A stretch of 64,000 nucleotides of DNA from Vibrio breoganii (GCF_001677275.1 NZ_CP016177.1:310001-374000), one strand, 5' to 3'. Numbered from the stretch's first letter, positions 21,833 to 31,276 are shown. The notes: generated from the sequence alone by a model not told the origin. Program-made: numbers and translations.

Positions 21833-22891
21833 GTGAAGATACTCTATGGCGTGCAAGGCACTGGAAATGGGCATATCGCTCGTGCGAGGGCTATGGCTGA
21901 GGCTTTTAAAAATCGAGATGGGATACAAGTAGACTTTGTCTTTTCAGGTAGGGAAAGAGAAAAGTACTTCTCGATGGAGTCCTTCAATGGCTATCGCTCT
22001 TTTTCTGGGCTCACATTCAACTCTCATTGTGGCAAGGTGGACTACCTAAAGACCGCCACCAATAATAACTTGGTGGAGTTGTTCCAAGACATCAACAGCC
22101 TAAATGTTAAAGACTACGATCTAGTACTGAATGATTTTGAGCCTATTTCTGCGTGGGCCGCTAAGAAGCACAAAGTGCCTTGTATTGGCATCAGTCATCA
22201 GAACGCGTTTCGCTTTCAGGTTCCAAAGAAGGGCTTTGGCTTGATGGATAAAACCATTATTCATCACTTCGCACCCTCAGATTTTCAATTGGGCCTGCAT
22301 TGGTATCATTTCGAGCAACCTATTTTGCCACCTATTGTGCATACTTGTGCACAAGGTGCAGTAACCGAAGAAGCATTTATCTTAGTCTATCTGCCTTTTG
22401 AGGACTTAAAGCAAGTGGCAGATTTACTGCAACGTTTCTCTGATCACTCTTTTCGCTGCTACCACCCTGATGTAAGGGATGCGGATGACATCGGTAATGT
22501 GCAGTTTCGTCCCCTGTCGTTTTCTTCTTTTCAGAGGGATCTTTCTCGCTGTCAGGGAGTGATTGCGAACGGTGGCTTTGAGCTGCCATCGGAGGCGCTC
22601 TCTCTAGGGAAAAAACTACTGCTTAAACCCCTCAATGGACAGTTTGAGCAGCAAAGCAATGTGGCTACTTTGGAGTACCTAGGCTTGGGTTCTGCAATGC
22701 TGGAATTGGAAGCAGGAACAATACGAAAATGGCTAGGTGAACAAAAACCGGATCCGATTCGTTATCCAGATGTTGCCGGAGCTATTTCTGATTGGGTTAT
22801 CGAAGGAGACTGGCATCAGCAGGAAGCATTAAGCCAAAAACTGTGGAAGAAAGTGGACTTTCCTAGCCATATAACACATCTATTGGATTGA
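21833..22891 (+). CDS. MJ1255/VC2487-type glycosyltransferase
   Basis: A 352-residue GT-B-fold glycosyltransferase-like protein. Its opening MKILYGVQGTGNGHIARARAM and the late nucleotide-sugar-site segment IANGGFELPSEALSLGKKLL are characteristic of the MJ1255/VC2487 family, relatives of MurG and UDP-glucuronosyltransferases. The start codon is GTG at 21833, 3 bases beyond the PAP2 gene. Coupling to a PAP2 phosphatase hints at sugar transfer to a lipid carrier or glycolipid, but acceptor and donor are unknown. The same family is found near leuO in Vibrio cholerae as I recall it. Confidence 0.85.
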   Translation: MKILYGVQGTGNGHIARARAMAEAFKNRDGIQVDFVFSGREREKYFSMESFNGYRSFSGLTFNSHCGKVDYLKTATNNNLVELFQDINSLNVKDYDLVLNDFEPISAWAAKKHKVPCIGISHQNAFRFQVPKKGFGLMDKTIIHHFAPSDFQLGLHWYHFEQPILPPIVHTCAQGAVTEEAFILVYLPFEDLKQVADLLQRFSDHSFRCYHPDVRDADDIGNVQFRPLSFSSFQRDLSRCQGVIANGGFELPSEALSLGKKLLLKPLNGQFEQQSNVATLEYLGLGSAMLELEAGTIRKWLGEQKPDPIRYPDVAGAISDWVIEGDWHQQEALSQKLWKKVDFPSHITHLLD

Positions 22892-23270
22892 TCTGAGCGC
22901 CTCGTTCGGTCTCTTTTCTGTAGTGGTAAGTGACCATTTACTACGGGTCTCTTACCACTTTTAGTATATACACCTTTCATTAATGACTGCTTTTTGTCTA
23001 ATTATTCATCACAAAACCTGATTTAGGTTTTTTTACACTTAAATTAAGTGTTTGTTATTTATGGCTAAAATATTGTTGTTGATAAAACGTACTGATTCTT
23101 TATCAATTTGCTTGTTCCTTGGTGATGATTTGAAACATATTAGCGCTATTGAATATTCATCCCGTTGATGATTCGCCGGTTGGTTCGTAGTTTCGTAACT
23201 CTATATTTTGATACGAGCTATGCAGTAGTACTGACTCGCGGTTGGCTAAATAGAATAAAGAGAAGAGTAT
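22892..23270 (+). other. intergenic region before leuO
   Basis: No gene is visible in these 379 bases. The left part holds a 14-bp imperfect hairpin (22922-22959) and a short second hairpin AAACCT/AGGTTT with a T-tract (23013-23034), both plausible terminators. A perfect 17-bp palindrome follows (23035-23051). The rest is AT-rich and must contain the leuO promoter. Confidence 0.6.
22922..22963 (+). terminator. terminator after the PAP2/glycosyltransferase pair
   Basis: A stem of 14 bp with one mismatch (AGTGGTAAGTGACC against GGTCTCTTACCACT) followed by TTTTAG, 31 bases beyond the glycosyltransferase stop. The T-tract is short, so strength is uncertain. Confidence 0.6.
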
Positions 23271-24239
23271 ATGTTAACTAGCAATTCACATGATTGGCAG
23301 CAAGGATTAGCTCACCAAGGAACAACCCTACGTGGAGTCGACTTAAATCTGCTAACCGTGTTTGATGCAGTTATGCAGGAGCAAAATATCACTCGCGCCG
23401 CAAAAAATCTGAACATGTCCCAGCCTGCAGTAAGTAATGCAGTAGCGCGCTTGAAAGTGATGTTTAAAGACGATCTATTTATGCGTCAAGGTCGTGGTAT
23501 TTCTCCCACTCTTCGTGCGCGTCAATTGTTTGTCCCTGTTCGTCAGGCACTGCAATTGGTTAAGAATGAACTGCCTGGTGCGGTATTTGATCCAGCAACA
23601 TCGACCAACACATTCTCTATTGCAATAGGGACACCTAATGATGTTCGCTTTGCGCCTCAGCTTATCAAAACCACCACAGAGAAAGCGCCTAACGTTAAGT
23701 TGAATCTGGACTCGCATGGTGGGGTTTCATTGCATGAGAAGCTTAAGCAGCAAGAGCTGGATTTTGTCATTGATTATACGCGCTTCGAACAACCTGGCTT
23801 TGTAAGTACTGAACTATACAGCGATGAGCTTGTGGTGATTTGTGCAAACGATCATCCCCGTTTAGGGAACAAGCACCAGATCTCTATGGAGCAGCTTTTA
23901 GCTGAGCAACATGCACGCTTGTCTCCTGCTAGCGATGTGATGGGTTTGAGCGATCGAATCTACAAGAGCTTAGAGGTGACCTCTTCATACCGAGGTGCAA
24001 CCTTGGGTAACTTGATCGCGGTTTCTGCGCAATCTGAACTTATTTGTGTTGTGCCTCGCTGGGTAAAAGACTTTTTCCCGACAAACCTAGGTATCCATGC
24101 ATTGCCATTCCCTGGTGAGCTAGCTGAGATTAAAGCATACCTAACATGGCATGAATCGCGTGAAAACGATGAAGCACATGTGTGGATGAGAGAGCAATTA
24201 ATGACGGTTTGCGGAGAAGTTGTAACAAAAGATCGTTAG
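23271..24239 (+). CDS. leuO: LysR-type regulator LeuO
   Basis: A 322-residue LysR-family regulator with the LeuO-type N-terminus: a roughly 20-residue extension, then LRGVDLNLLTVFDAVMQEQNITRAAKNLNMSQPAVSNAVARLK (HTH, residues 22-65) and a periplasmic-binding-protein-like effector domain. LeuO antagonises H-NS and in vibrios controls acid, bile and peptide responses. Position between leuABCD and ilvIH is the classical leuO locus. A strong intrinsic terminator follows. A 17-bp palindrome and AT-rich DNA upstream could serve autoregulation; that is inference. Confidence 0.92.
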   Translation: MLTSNSHDWQQGLAHQGTTLRGVDLNLLTVFDAVMQEQNITRAAKNLNMSQPAVSNAVARLKVMFKDDLFMRQGRGISPTLRARQLFVPVRQALQLVKNELPGAVFDPATSTNTFSIAIGTPNDVRFAPQLIKTTTEKAPNVKLNLDSHGGVSLHEKLKQQELDFVIDYTRFEQPGFVSTELYSDELVVICANDHPRLGNKHQISMEQLLAEQHARLSPASDVMGLSDRIYKSLEVTSSYRGATLGNLIAVSAQSELICVVPRWVKDFFPTNLGIHALPFPGELAEIKAYLTWHESRENDEAHVWMREQLMTVCGEVVTKDR

Positions 24240-24273
24240 GGATCTTTAGCCAAAAATAGCGCATAAAATCATC

Positions 24274-24307
24274 AAGCACCAAAAACTAGGTTTTTTGGTG
24301 CTTTTTT
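24274..24307 (+). terminator. leuO terminator
   Basis: A 12-bp stem AAGCACCAAAAA/TTTTTGGTGCTT with a 6-base loop, followed by a T-run, 35 bases beyond the leuO stop. A standard intrinsic terminator. Confidence 0.85.
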
Positions 24308-24468
24308 ATTAGCCATATGCAATTAATGACTACTCTTACCAGTAAGTAAAAACCGGATTTATGTCCAATTTTGTATGATGAGAAAGCTATTAGAATTGCG
24401 TTTTATTTGCCCGACTGTAAACTATGCGCTCACTCAGCTTACACCTGTAAGCCAAAAGGTAGAGGTTT

Positions 24469-26304
24469 ATGACCAGTTCAGAGTTTCACATTGTAAAAAA
24501 GGTTCGCCAACAGGTTGTAGATGGAGGAGATCGCGCGGCACTCAAACATAAGTTTGATGGTGCTTGGCACGATATTTCTTGGTCGCAATTTGGACAGCAA
24601 ATGGATGCTGTTTCTATGGCACTTTTGGCTCAAGGATTGAGTGTTCAGGATAAGGTCGGTATCTATGCCAACAACATGCCAAAATGGACAATGGCAGATA
24701 TTGGTGCATTACAAGCACGTGTTGTAACCGTTCCTATTTATCCTACTAATACAGCAGAACAGTCTGCTTATGTTATTCAAAACGCAGACGTGAAGGTGTT
24801 GTTCGTTGGTGAACAAGAGCAATATGACGCGTCTGTAGGCATCTTCGATCAATGCGAACAGCTAGAGCTGATTGTTGCCATGTGCGACAGCATTAAACTT
24901 GAAGATAATAGCTTCAGCCTTTCTTGGGATGACTTCCTTAAGTCTTCAGAGAAAAACGATACCGAAACGCTCAATACTGAATTTGAGCAGCGTCTTGCTG
25001 ACGCGAACCTAGATGACCTTGTGACGCTGATTTACACCTCAGGTACCACAGGTCAGCCAAAGGGCGTGATGCTGGACTACACGAACTTTGCCTCTCAATT
25101 GGAAGGGCACGTTGAGCGCTTGAACCTAACTAAAGACGATGTGTCTTTGTGTTTCTTGCCTCTTTCGCATGTATTTGAGCGCGCATGGACCATGTTCGTT
25201 CTGTATACCGGCGCAACCAATGCCTATTTGGTTGATACCATGCAGGTGAAAGATGCGCTAGGTGAGGTTAAGCCTACAGTGATGTGTGCTGTACCTCGCT
25301 TCTACGAGAAGATTTTCTCTGCAATTCACGAAAAAGTGTCTCGTTCTTCTTTTGTTAAGAAAGCGATGTTCACTTGGGCTGTTAACATGGGTGCACGTGT
25401 TGCACTGTGTAAGCAGGAAGAGCGTGAGCCTTCTTACTTACTTAAACGCAGCCATGCCTTAGCGGATAAATTAGTACTGAGTAAGCTCAGAGCTCTTTTA
25501 GGTGGCAATATTACGATGATGCCATGTGGCGGAGCCAAGCTGGATGAAACCATTGGCCGCTTTTTCCATGCACTTGGCTTGAACGTGAAGCTAGGCTACG
25601 GCATGACAGAAACAACGGCGACCGTGTCGTGTTGGGATGAGCCAGCATTTAACCCGGACTCTATCGGTACTTCAATGCCGGGCGCTCAAGTTAAGATCGG
25701 TGAAAACAACGAGATCTTAGTGCGTGGCCCTATGGTTATGCGTGGTTACTATAAGTTGCCAGAAGAAACAGCGAAAACCTTCGACGAGCATGGTTTCTTG
25801 AAGACGGGAGACGCGGGTCAATTTGATGACAACGGTAACCTGTTTATTACGGACCGAATCAAAGAGTTGATGAAGACCTCTGGTGGTAAGTACATCGCGC
25901 CTCAAGTGGTTGAAGGCACCATTGGTAAAGACCACTTTATCGAACAGATTGCCGTTATTGCGGACACACGCAAGTTTGTGTCTGCTTTGATCGTACCAAG
26001 CTTTGAGGCGCTAGAAGAGCATGCTAAAGAGCTTAACATCAAATACCACGATAAGGTTGAGCTGTTAAAGCACAGCCAAATCGTTGAAATGCTTGAAGCT
26101 CGAGTGGCTGAACTGCAACAAAACTTAGCTAAGTTTGAGCAAGTGAAAAAGTTCAAACTACTGCCTAAAGCCTTCTCTATGGAGAAGGGAGAACTGACTC
26201 CAACTCAGAAGCTTCGCCGTAAGGTTATCAATGACCGTTACCAAGACGAAATTGATGAAATGTACGATGAAACGGGCAAGAGCAAATCAAAGCCTAAAAA
26301 GTAG
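24469..26304 (+). CDS. long-chain acyl-CoA synthetase (AMP-forming)
   Basis: A 611-residue AMP-dependent synthetase of the FadD15/long-chain fatty-acid-CoA-ligase group. The ATP loop LIYTSGTTGQPKGVM lies at about residue 187, the LGYGMTETTATVS motif near 377, the TGDAGQFDDNGNLFITDRIKE hinge region near 445 and the catalytic Lys region in its C-terminal domain (FSMEKGELTPTQKLRR). The C-terminus ends in a Lys/Ser-rich tail. It activates fatty acids to acyl-CoA in the cytosol. Monocistronic between leuO and ilvI, with its own terminator; this placement recurs in vibrios. Confidence 0.9.
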   Translation: MTSSEFHIVKKVRQQVVDGGDRAALKHKFDGAWHDISWSQFGQQMDAVSMALLAQGLSVQDKVGIYANNMPKWTMADIGALQARVVTVPIYPTNTAEQSAYVIQNADVKVLFVGEQEQYDASVGIFDQCEQLELIVAMCDSIKLEDNSFSLSWDDFLKSSEKNDTETLNTEFEQRLADANLDDLVTLIYTSGTTGQPKGVMLDYTNFASQLEGHVERLNLTKDDVSLCFLPLSHVFERAWTMFVLYTGATNAYLVDTMQVKDALGEVKPTVMCAVPRFYEKIFSAIHEKVSRSSFVKKAMFTWAVNMGARVALCKQEEREPSYLLKRSHALADKLVLSKLRALLGGNITMMPCGGAKLDETIGRFFHALGLNVKLGYGMTETTATVSCWDEPAFNPDSIGTSMPGAQVKIGENNEILVRGPMVMRGYYKLPEETAKTFDEHGFLKTGDAGQFDDNGNLFITDRIKELMKTSGGKYIAPQVVEGTIGKDHFIEQIAVIADTRKFVSALIVPSFEALEEHAKELNIKYHDKVELLKHSQIVEMLEARVAELQQNLAKFEQVKKFKLLPKAFSMEKGELTPTQKLRRKVINDRYQDEIDEMYDETGKSKSKPKK

Positions 26305-26657
26305 TGCATTAACGTAAACAATTAGAGCCCGCCACTTTATTAAGTTGGCGGGCTTTTTTTATTTAACGCTATTAAAAACAGATAGTTAAGAATCACGAGT
26401 CATATGGCTGTGCTTTTTTGTGATTTTTGTTAATGAAATGTGGTTTTTGCGTGGACAGCTGTAGGTCAAAAACGGTATGGTGGGCAGGTTATCCCACGCC
26501 TGCTATGGCCTGTGTGGGGACATAGTTGAATTGTTATTGAGGTACTTAAACGCTCAGTAATGATAAGGATACTTTTAGGCTACGAATAAGCCCTAGCTAT
26601 GTAAAACCTAGCGGATAAGTGGACCAAACCTATTCGCAATCGGTAAGGAGAGATGTA
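26305..26657 (+). other. intergenic region and ilvI leader
   Basis: Begins with the ligase terminator, then about 300 bases without a credible gene. I looked for a branched-chain leader peptide and saw none; a 30-codon frame at 26433 has no Leu/Val/Ile run. Between 26480 and 26519 the sequence turns GC-rich and holds overlapping complementary segments that could form alternative structures (see findings). An AAGGAG site precedes ilvI. Confidence 0.6.
26326..26361 (+). terminator. terminator of the acyl-CoA synthetase gene
   Basis: A 9-bp perfect stem AGCCCGCCA/TGGCGGGCT with an 11-base loop, followed by seven T, 22 bases after the stop codon. A strong intrinsic terminator. Confidence 0.9.
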
Positions 26658-28379
26658 ATGAAAATGTTATCTGGCGCAGAAATGATCGTCCAGTCATTGA
26701 TCGAAGAAGAAGTAGAGCAGATCTTTGGCTACCCCGGCGGTTCGGTACTTGATATCTACGATGCCCTTCATGCAAAGACTGATAAGATCAAACACGTCTT
26801 AGTGCGCCATGAACAAGCAGCAACGCATATGGCCGACGGTTATGCCCGCTCAACGGGTAAGCCTGGTGTCGTGCTCGTGTGTTCTGGCCCTGGTGCGACG
26901 AATACCGTTACTGGTATTGCGACAGCGTATATGGATTCGATCCCAATGATCGTCATTTCAGGAAACGTACCCAATAGCCTGATTGGTAATGATGCGTTTC
27001 AAGAGTGTGACATTGTCGGCGTATCGCGCCCGATCGTTAAACATAGCTTTTTAGTAAAGCGCGCTGAAGATATCGCCGAAACGGTTAAAAAAGCATTTTT
27101 CATCGCCTCGACTGGTCGTCCCGGTCCTGTGGTTATTGATGTGCCGAAAGATGTCATGAATCCTCAGATTAAACTCCCTTACGAGTATCCTGAATCCATC
27201 AAAATGCGTTCTTACAACCCAACCACATCTGGACATAAAGGACAGATCAAAAAGGCGTTGAAGGCGCTTTTAGAGGCGAAAAAGCCTGTGTTGTATGTGG
27301 GTGGCGGCGCGGTTATCTCAGAATCAGACCAATATCTAATTAGTTTGGCTGAGAAGCTGAACTTGCCTGTGGTGAGTACCCTTATGGGCTTAGGCGCTTT
27401 CCCTGGGATGCATAGCAACTCTTTGGGTATGCTGGGCATGCACGGTACTTACGAAGCCAACATGGCGATGCACAATGCCGATCTTATTTTTGGTGTGGGC
27501 GTACGATTTGATGACCGTACCACCAATAACCTAGAGAAGTACTGTCCTGACGCTAAGATCATCCATGTGGATATTGACCCGTCTTCAGTCTCTAAGAATG
27601 TCCGAGCAGACCTACCGATTGTGGGTTCTGCCGACAAGGTTCTTGAGTGCATGGTGTCGCTGTTGGAAAATCAAAATAGTGACAACGATAAAGAAGCCTT
27701 AGACCACTGGTGGAGTGAGATTGCGACTTGGCGTGAGCGTCAATGTTTAGCTTACGAGAAATCGCCAGACAAAATTAAACCGCAACAGGTTATTGAAACC
27801 CTGCACAAACTGACAGATGGTGATGCGTATGTGGCCTCTGACGTAGGTCAGCATCAAATGTTTGCGGCGCTTTACTACCCATTCAAACAGTCTCGCCGTT
27901 GGATTAACTCAGGCGGTCTAGGAACTATGGGCTTTGGTCTTCCTGCGGGAATGGGGGTTAAGTTCGCACACCCTGAAGAAGAAGTAGTGGTTGTGACTGG
28001 TGATGGCAGTATTCAAATGAATATCCAAGAGCTGTCTACGGCGCTCCAATACGGCATTCCAGTAAAAATCATTAACCTAAATAACCGCTTCCTAGGAATG
28101 GTTAAGCAGTGGCAAGACATCATCTACGAAGGACGTCACTCTAATTCCTACATGACTTCTGTACCTGATTTCGCAGCTATTGCTGAGGCTTATGGACATG
28201 TGGGTATTCGTATTTCCTCGCCAGATGAGCTCGAATCAGGCCTGCAAAAAGCATTAGATATGAAAGACCGCTTGGTATTTGTCGATATCAGCGTAGATGA
28301 AACCGAGCACGTGTATCCAATGCAAGTCAAAGGCGAAGGCATGGACAATATGTGGCTAAGCAAGACGGAGAGAACCTAA
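26658..28379 (+). CDS. ilvI: acetolactate synthase III large subunit
   Basis: Thiamine-diphosphate and FAD enzyme that makes acetolactate or acetohydroxybutyrate for valine, leucine and isoleucine. The start is placed at 26658 ([18 protein letters not shown]), just after AAGGAGAG; an open frame 13 codons longer does not match the family. The 573-residue product has [15 protein letters not shown], the catalytic Glu in [30 protein letters not shown] and the ThDP motif [15 protein letters not shown] near residue 450. ilvH starts 2 bases after its stop, giving coupled subunits. Confidence 0.97.
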   Translation: MKMLSGAEMIVQSLIEEEVEQIFGYPGGSVLDIYDALHAKTDKIKHVLVRHEQAATHMADGYARSTGKPGVVLVCSGPGATNTVTGIATAYMDSIPMIVISGNVPNSLIGNDAFQECDIVGVSRPIVKHSFLVKRAEDIAETVKKAFFIASTGRPGPVVIDVPKDVMNPQIKLPYEYPESIKMRSYNPTTSGHKGQIKKALKALLEAKKPVLYVGGGAVISESDQYLISLAEKLNLPVVSTLMGLGAFPGMHSNSLGMLGMHGTYEANMAMHNADLIFGVGVRFDDRTTNNLEKYCPDAKIIHVDIDPSSVSKNVRADLPIVGSADKVLECMVSLLENQNSDNDKEALDHWWSEIATWRERQCLAYEKSPDKIKPQQVIETLHKLTDGDAYVASDVGQHQMFAALYYPFKQSRRWINSGGLGTMGFGLPAGMGVKFAHPEEEVVVVTGDGSIQMNIQELSTALQYGIPVKIINLNNRFLGMVKQWQDIIYEGRHSNSYMTSVPDFAAIAEAYGHVGIRISSPDELESGLQKALDMKDRLVFVDISVDETEHVYPMQVKGEGMDNMWLSKTERT

Positions 28380-28381
28380 CT

Positions 28382-28876
28382 ATGAGACATATCATTTCCC
28401 TACTAATGGAAAACCAACCAGGTTCACTGTCTCGAGTAGTGGGTCTGTTCTCACAGCGTGGCTATAACATTGAATCTCTGACGGTATCACCAACAGACGA
28501 TGAGACCCTTTCACGTCTGAATATCACAACAGAAACCAATGAACTGCAACTAGAGCAAATTCAGAAGCAACTGCACAAGTTGATTGATGTACTCAAGGTG
28601 CAAGAAGTGACTGAGTTTGATCACATTGAGCGTGAGCTTATGATGGTGAAACTAAAGGCATCGGGATTTGCTCGTGCTGAAGTGAAGCGCACCGCTGATA
28701 TCTTCCGTGGGCAGATCGTTGATGTCACCGCCTCTCAGTACACAGTACAACTGGCGGGCACCAGTGAAAAGCTCGACGCTTTTATTCAAGCAGTATCTGA
28801 AATTACTGATGTGATTGAGGTAGCTCGAAGCGGAGTCGTGGGTATTGCCCGTGGCGAAAGAGCACTGAAAGCATAG
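28382..28876 (+). CDS. ilvH: acetolactate synthase III small subunit
   Basis: Regulatory subunit that activates IlvI and confers valine feedback inhibition. The 164-residue protein (MRHIISLLMENQPGSLSRVV) has an N-terminal ACT domain (residues 3-77, with NQPGSLSRVVGLFSQRG at the ligand loop) and a C-terminal ferredoxin-like domain (DIFRGQIVDVTASQYTVQLAG). I chose the ATG at 28382 over an upstream in-frame Met located inside ilvI. It is followed by an intrinsic terminator. Confidence 0.96.
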   Translation: MRHIISLLMENQPGSLSRVVGLFSQRGYNIESLTVSPTDDETLSRLNITTETNELQLEQIQKQLHKLIDVLKVQEVTEFDHIERELMMVKLKASGFARAEVKRTADIFRGQIVDVTASQYTVQLAGTSEKLDAFIQAVSEITDVIEVARSGVVGIARGERALKA

Positions 28877-28972
28877 TTTTCATTTCAGGTGTGTTGAAAA
28901 GCGAACGCTTGCTTATTGGTTTTGCATCTAGCTTAAGCTACTGAAAAATTAAAACTTTGTGCTTATTGTTAA

Positions 28973-29003
28973 AGTCATCCCTGTCACAGGGATGGCTTTT
29001 TTA
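28973..29003 (+). terminator. ilvIH terminator
   Basis: Near-perfect inverted repeat AGTCATCCCTGT/ACAGGGATGGCT (one G-U pair) followed by a six-base T-run, about 100 bases after ilvH. Intrinsic terminator. Confidence 0.8.
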
Positions 29004-29153
29004 TTGCCTAGAACTTTGAGTTAGTGCAAATAGTATGATTATTGTGATTGCGTGGTGCTTTTTTGAACGATACACTGCGCCCAGTTTGAATGAACACAGC
29101 ATCGCTGAGTGGGATAGGGATAGCGCAACTCTGTGATCATATCGAGGCGAAGT

Positions 29154-29285
29154 ATGTTAAAGAATGCATTTGTAAGATTAGTGGTTGGTGGTTTATTGAT
29201 GATGGCGGTGACATTTAACGCTGTTTACTTTTTACCACTAGTGTTGTTGATGAACACACATCGAAGTGAACTGTTCTCCTACTAA
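29154..29285 (+). CDS. 43-residue putative membrane micro-protein
   Basis: A short ORF with ATG at 29154 and a GAGG ribosome site 9 bases earlier. The product opens MLKNAFVRLVVGGLLMMAVT and carries two adjacent hydrophobic stretches (about residues 9-21 and 24-35), consistent with a single-pass or hairpin inner-membrane peptide, with a polar tail ending SELFSY. It lies between the ilvIH terminator and a bidirectional terminator shared with pykF, so it would be its own short transcript. I do not recognise the family. Coding is inferred from the ribosome site, hydrophobic composition and tight terminator spacing. Confidence 0.5.
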   Translation: MLKNAFVRLVVGGLLMMAVTFNAVYFLPLVLLMNTHRSELFSY

Positions 29286-29305
29286 AACTTACTAAGAAAT
29301 AGACA

Positions 29306-29337
29306 TAAAAAAAGAGAGCCGATTGGCTCTCTTTTTT
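29306..29337. terminator. bidirectional terminator (micro-ORF / pykF)
   Basis: An 11-bp stem AAAAGAGAGCC/GGCTCTCTTTT with a 4-base loop, flanked by A-run and T-run, ends transcripts from both sides: the micro-ORF on plus and pykF on minus. Confidence 0.88.
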
Positions 29338-29358
29338 GTATCTGTATCGAACTACAAA

Positions 29359-30771
29359 TTATAGTACGTGTACAGATGCAGTGTTAGTAGTACCTGAAGC
29401 AACTAGAGCGCCAGAAACCATAACTACGATGTCGCCTTTCTTACCAAAACCAGCTTCTAGAGCGTACTCTTTGCCGTTTTTGTAGAACTCATCAGTGCTG
29501 TCGATAGAATCAACAAGAACTGGACGAACACCTTTAGTAAGAACTAGCTGTGCAGCAGTCTTAGGGTTAGTTGTTAGAGCAACGATGCTTGCAGTTGGGA
29601 AGTACTTACGTACAGAACGTGCAGACTTGCCGCCTTCAGTAGCAACGATGATTAGTGGAGCAGCTAGCTTCTCAGCTGTGTCTACTGCGCCTTTACATAC
29701 TGCTTCAGTGATGCGTAGACGTGGGCTGTCAAGACGAGAACCTAGTTCTGCTTTTAGCGCGCTGTCAGTACGGTTAGCGATTTGAGCCATGATAGCTACT
29801 GATTCTACTGGGTACTTACCTTTAGCAGTTTCACCAGAAAGCATTACTGCGTCAGTACCATCCATGATTGCGTTTGCAACGTCACCCGCTTCTGCGCGAG
29901 TTGGACGTGGGTTGCTGATCATAGAATCAAGCATTTGAGTTGCAGTGATAACAACTTTACGTGCACGGTTACACTTCTCGATCATCATCTTCTGAGCGAA
30001 GATTACTTCTTCAGCTGGGATCTCAACACCTAGGTCGCCACGAGCAACCATGATGCCGTCAGAAGCTTCAAGGATAGCGTCAAAGTTATCAACACCTTCT
30101 TGGTTCTCGATCTTAGAGATGATGTGGATGTTTTCGCCACCGTTAGCGTTTAGAAGCTCACGGATTTCTTTAACGTCTTCTTCTTTACGAATGAAAGAAG
30201 CAGCAACGAAATCAACGCCTTGCTCACAACCGAACTTAAGGTCAGCTTTATCTTTCTCAGAAAGAGCAGGAAGTTGAACAGAAACGCCAGGAAGGTTAAC
30301 ACCTTTGTTTTCGCCTAGTGCGCCGTTGTTAAGAACTTTACACTTAACTTCAGTTTCAGAAGTAGAGATAACTTCCATTTCGATTAGACCGTCGTCTACT
30401 AGGATAGTGTTACCAGCAGTTAGGTCGTTCGCGAAACCAAGGTAAGTTACAGCAACGATGTCTTTGTTACCAACTACAGCAGCATCTGTAGTGAAAGTGA
30501 ATTCTTGACCAGCTACTAGATCAACGTCATTGCCGTCTTCTAGTTTGATTGTACGGATTTCTGGACCTTTAGTATCTAGAAGGATAGCTAGCTGCTTGCC
30601 TACTTTAGACATAACTTCGCGGTAGTTTTCGATACGCGCAGCGTGCTCTTCAAAGTTACCGTGAGAGAAGTTCAGGCGCATTACGTTCATGCCTGCATTT
30701 ACTAGTTCAGTTAGCTTCTCTACAGATTCAGTTTTAGGGCCAATCGTACATACGATTTTGGTCTTTTTCAT
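29359..30771 (-). CDS. pykF: pyruvate kinase I
   Basis: Converts phosphoenolpyruvate and ADP to pyruvate and ATP, the last step of glycolysis. The start is ATG at 30771 ([20 protein letters not shown]), 11 bases after GGAGAG; a longer open frame upstream is not family-like. The 470-residue protein is the length of E. coli PykF (type I, fructose-1,6-bisphosphate activated). Motifs: [20 protein letters not shown], the active-site signature [15 protein letters not shown] and [12 protein letters not shown], and TAKGKYPVE. Codon use is strongly biased to a few codons, as in highly expressed genes. Confidence 0.96.
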   Translation of the reverse strand: MKKTKIVCTIGPKTESVEKLTELVNAGMNVMRLNFSHGNFEEHAARIENYREVMSKVGKQLAILLDTKGPEIRTIKLEDGNDVDLVAGQEFTFTTDAAVVGNKDIVAVTYLGFANDLTAGNTILVDDGLIEMEVISTSETEVKCKVLNNGALGENKGVNLPGVSVQLPALSEKDKADLKFGCEQGVDFVAASFIRKEEDVKEIRELLNANGGENIHIISKIENQEGVDNFDAILEASDGIMVARGDLGVEIPAEEVIFAQKMMIEKCNRARKVVITATQMLDSMISNPRPTRAEAGDVANAIMDGTDAVMLSGETAKGKYPVESVAIMAQIANRTDSALKAELGSRLDSPRLRITEAVCKGAVDTAEKLAAPLIIVATEGGKSARSVRKYFPTASIVALTTNPKTAAQLVLTKGVRPVLVDSIDSTDEFYKNGKEYALEAGFGKKGDIVVMVSGALVASGTTNTASVHVL

Positions 30772-30981
30772 GGAAAATACTCTCCGGTAAGTATTACGTA
30801 AGTTTAAATAGGGTACTGGCGGCCATATTACTTCATTTGTAATTAAATTACAAAATTTACAGCGAGTCGTTAATTTGTGACTCAAAAAGCATTTATTGGC
30901 AACCACGACGACCAATCACACATTATCAGTCAATTTAAGAGCGATAATTGGATTATTTTTCGTCTAATCCGCCGTTAAAGT

Positions 30982-31006
30982 CTGAATGAACGCTTTAGTC
31001 ATTCAG
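30982..31006. promoter_or_regulatory. perfect 8-9-8 inverted repeat upstream of pykF
   Basis: CTGAATGA and TCATTCAG are perfect inverted arms separated by nine bases, 211 bases upstream of the pykF start. It could be an operator or a hairpin in a long 5' leader. No matching regulator is recognised. Confidence 0.35.
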
Positions 31007-31253
31007 GCACTATCGGCAAAAATTCTGTAATAAAGTTTCTTTCTGGTGTCGGATTCTAACACCGAACTTAATGAAGTTCACGATTTAGAATTGTCTTAGA
31101 ACAAGGTTTTAGCGCAAAATTATTATTTTTAACATTGAAATAAATCCACAGAGCTAAAACTAGGCCGGATCAGGCCTCAGCTGTGTTGTTGTTATCTAAA
31201 TCTGGCGTTTCGGAACGTGTTATATTCTTCAACTATTGACTGATAGATCATCT

Positions 31254-31265
31254 GAAACGTTCAAA
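31254..31265 (+). promoter_or_regulatory. Cra/FruR-like operator
   Basis: TGAAACGTTCAA matches the core of the enterobacterial Cra consensus (TGAAWCSNTHHW) at every position. It sits 11 bases before the Gfo/Idh oxidoreductase ATG and in the pykF divergent region; pykF is a Cra target in E. coli. Whether it acts on pykF, 480 bases away, or on the oxidoreductase is unknown. Confidence 0.45.
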
Positions 31266-31276
31266 GAGGAATTGAG

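Larger units (their letters stand above)
30772..31276. other. pykF upstream region
   Basis: About 505 bases without a gene, between the divergent pykF and oxidoreductase genes. It contains an 8-9-8 perfect inverted repeat (30982-31006) and, next to the oxidoreductase start, a Cra/FruR-like box (31254-31265). The rest is AT-rich and must hold both promoters; pykF leaders in vibrios are often long. Confidence 0.5.

Noticed and set aside
26433..26525. 30-codon frame with four Cys in the ilvI leader, considered as a leader peptide
   Set aside because: No Leu, Val or Ile run, poor ribosome site, and it overlaps the GC-rich structured segment.
30772..30915. 48-residue N-terminal extension of PykF
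   Set aside because: No similarity to the family; a clear ribosome site precedes the ATG at 30771, which gives the family length.
31200..31220. Second Cra-like site (CGTTTCGGAACG)
   Set aside because: Two mismatches to the core consensus; not convincing on its own.
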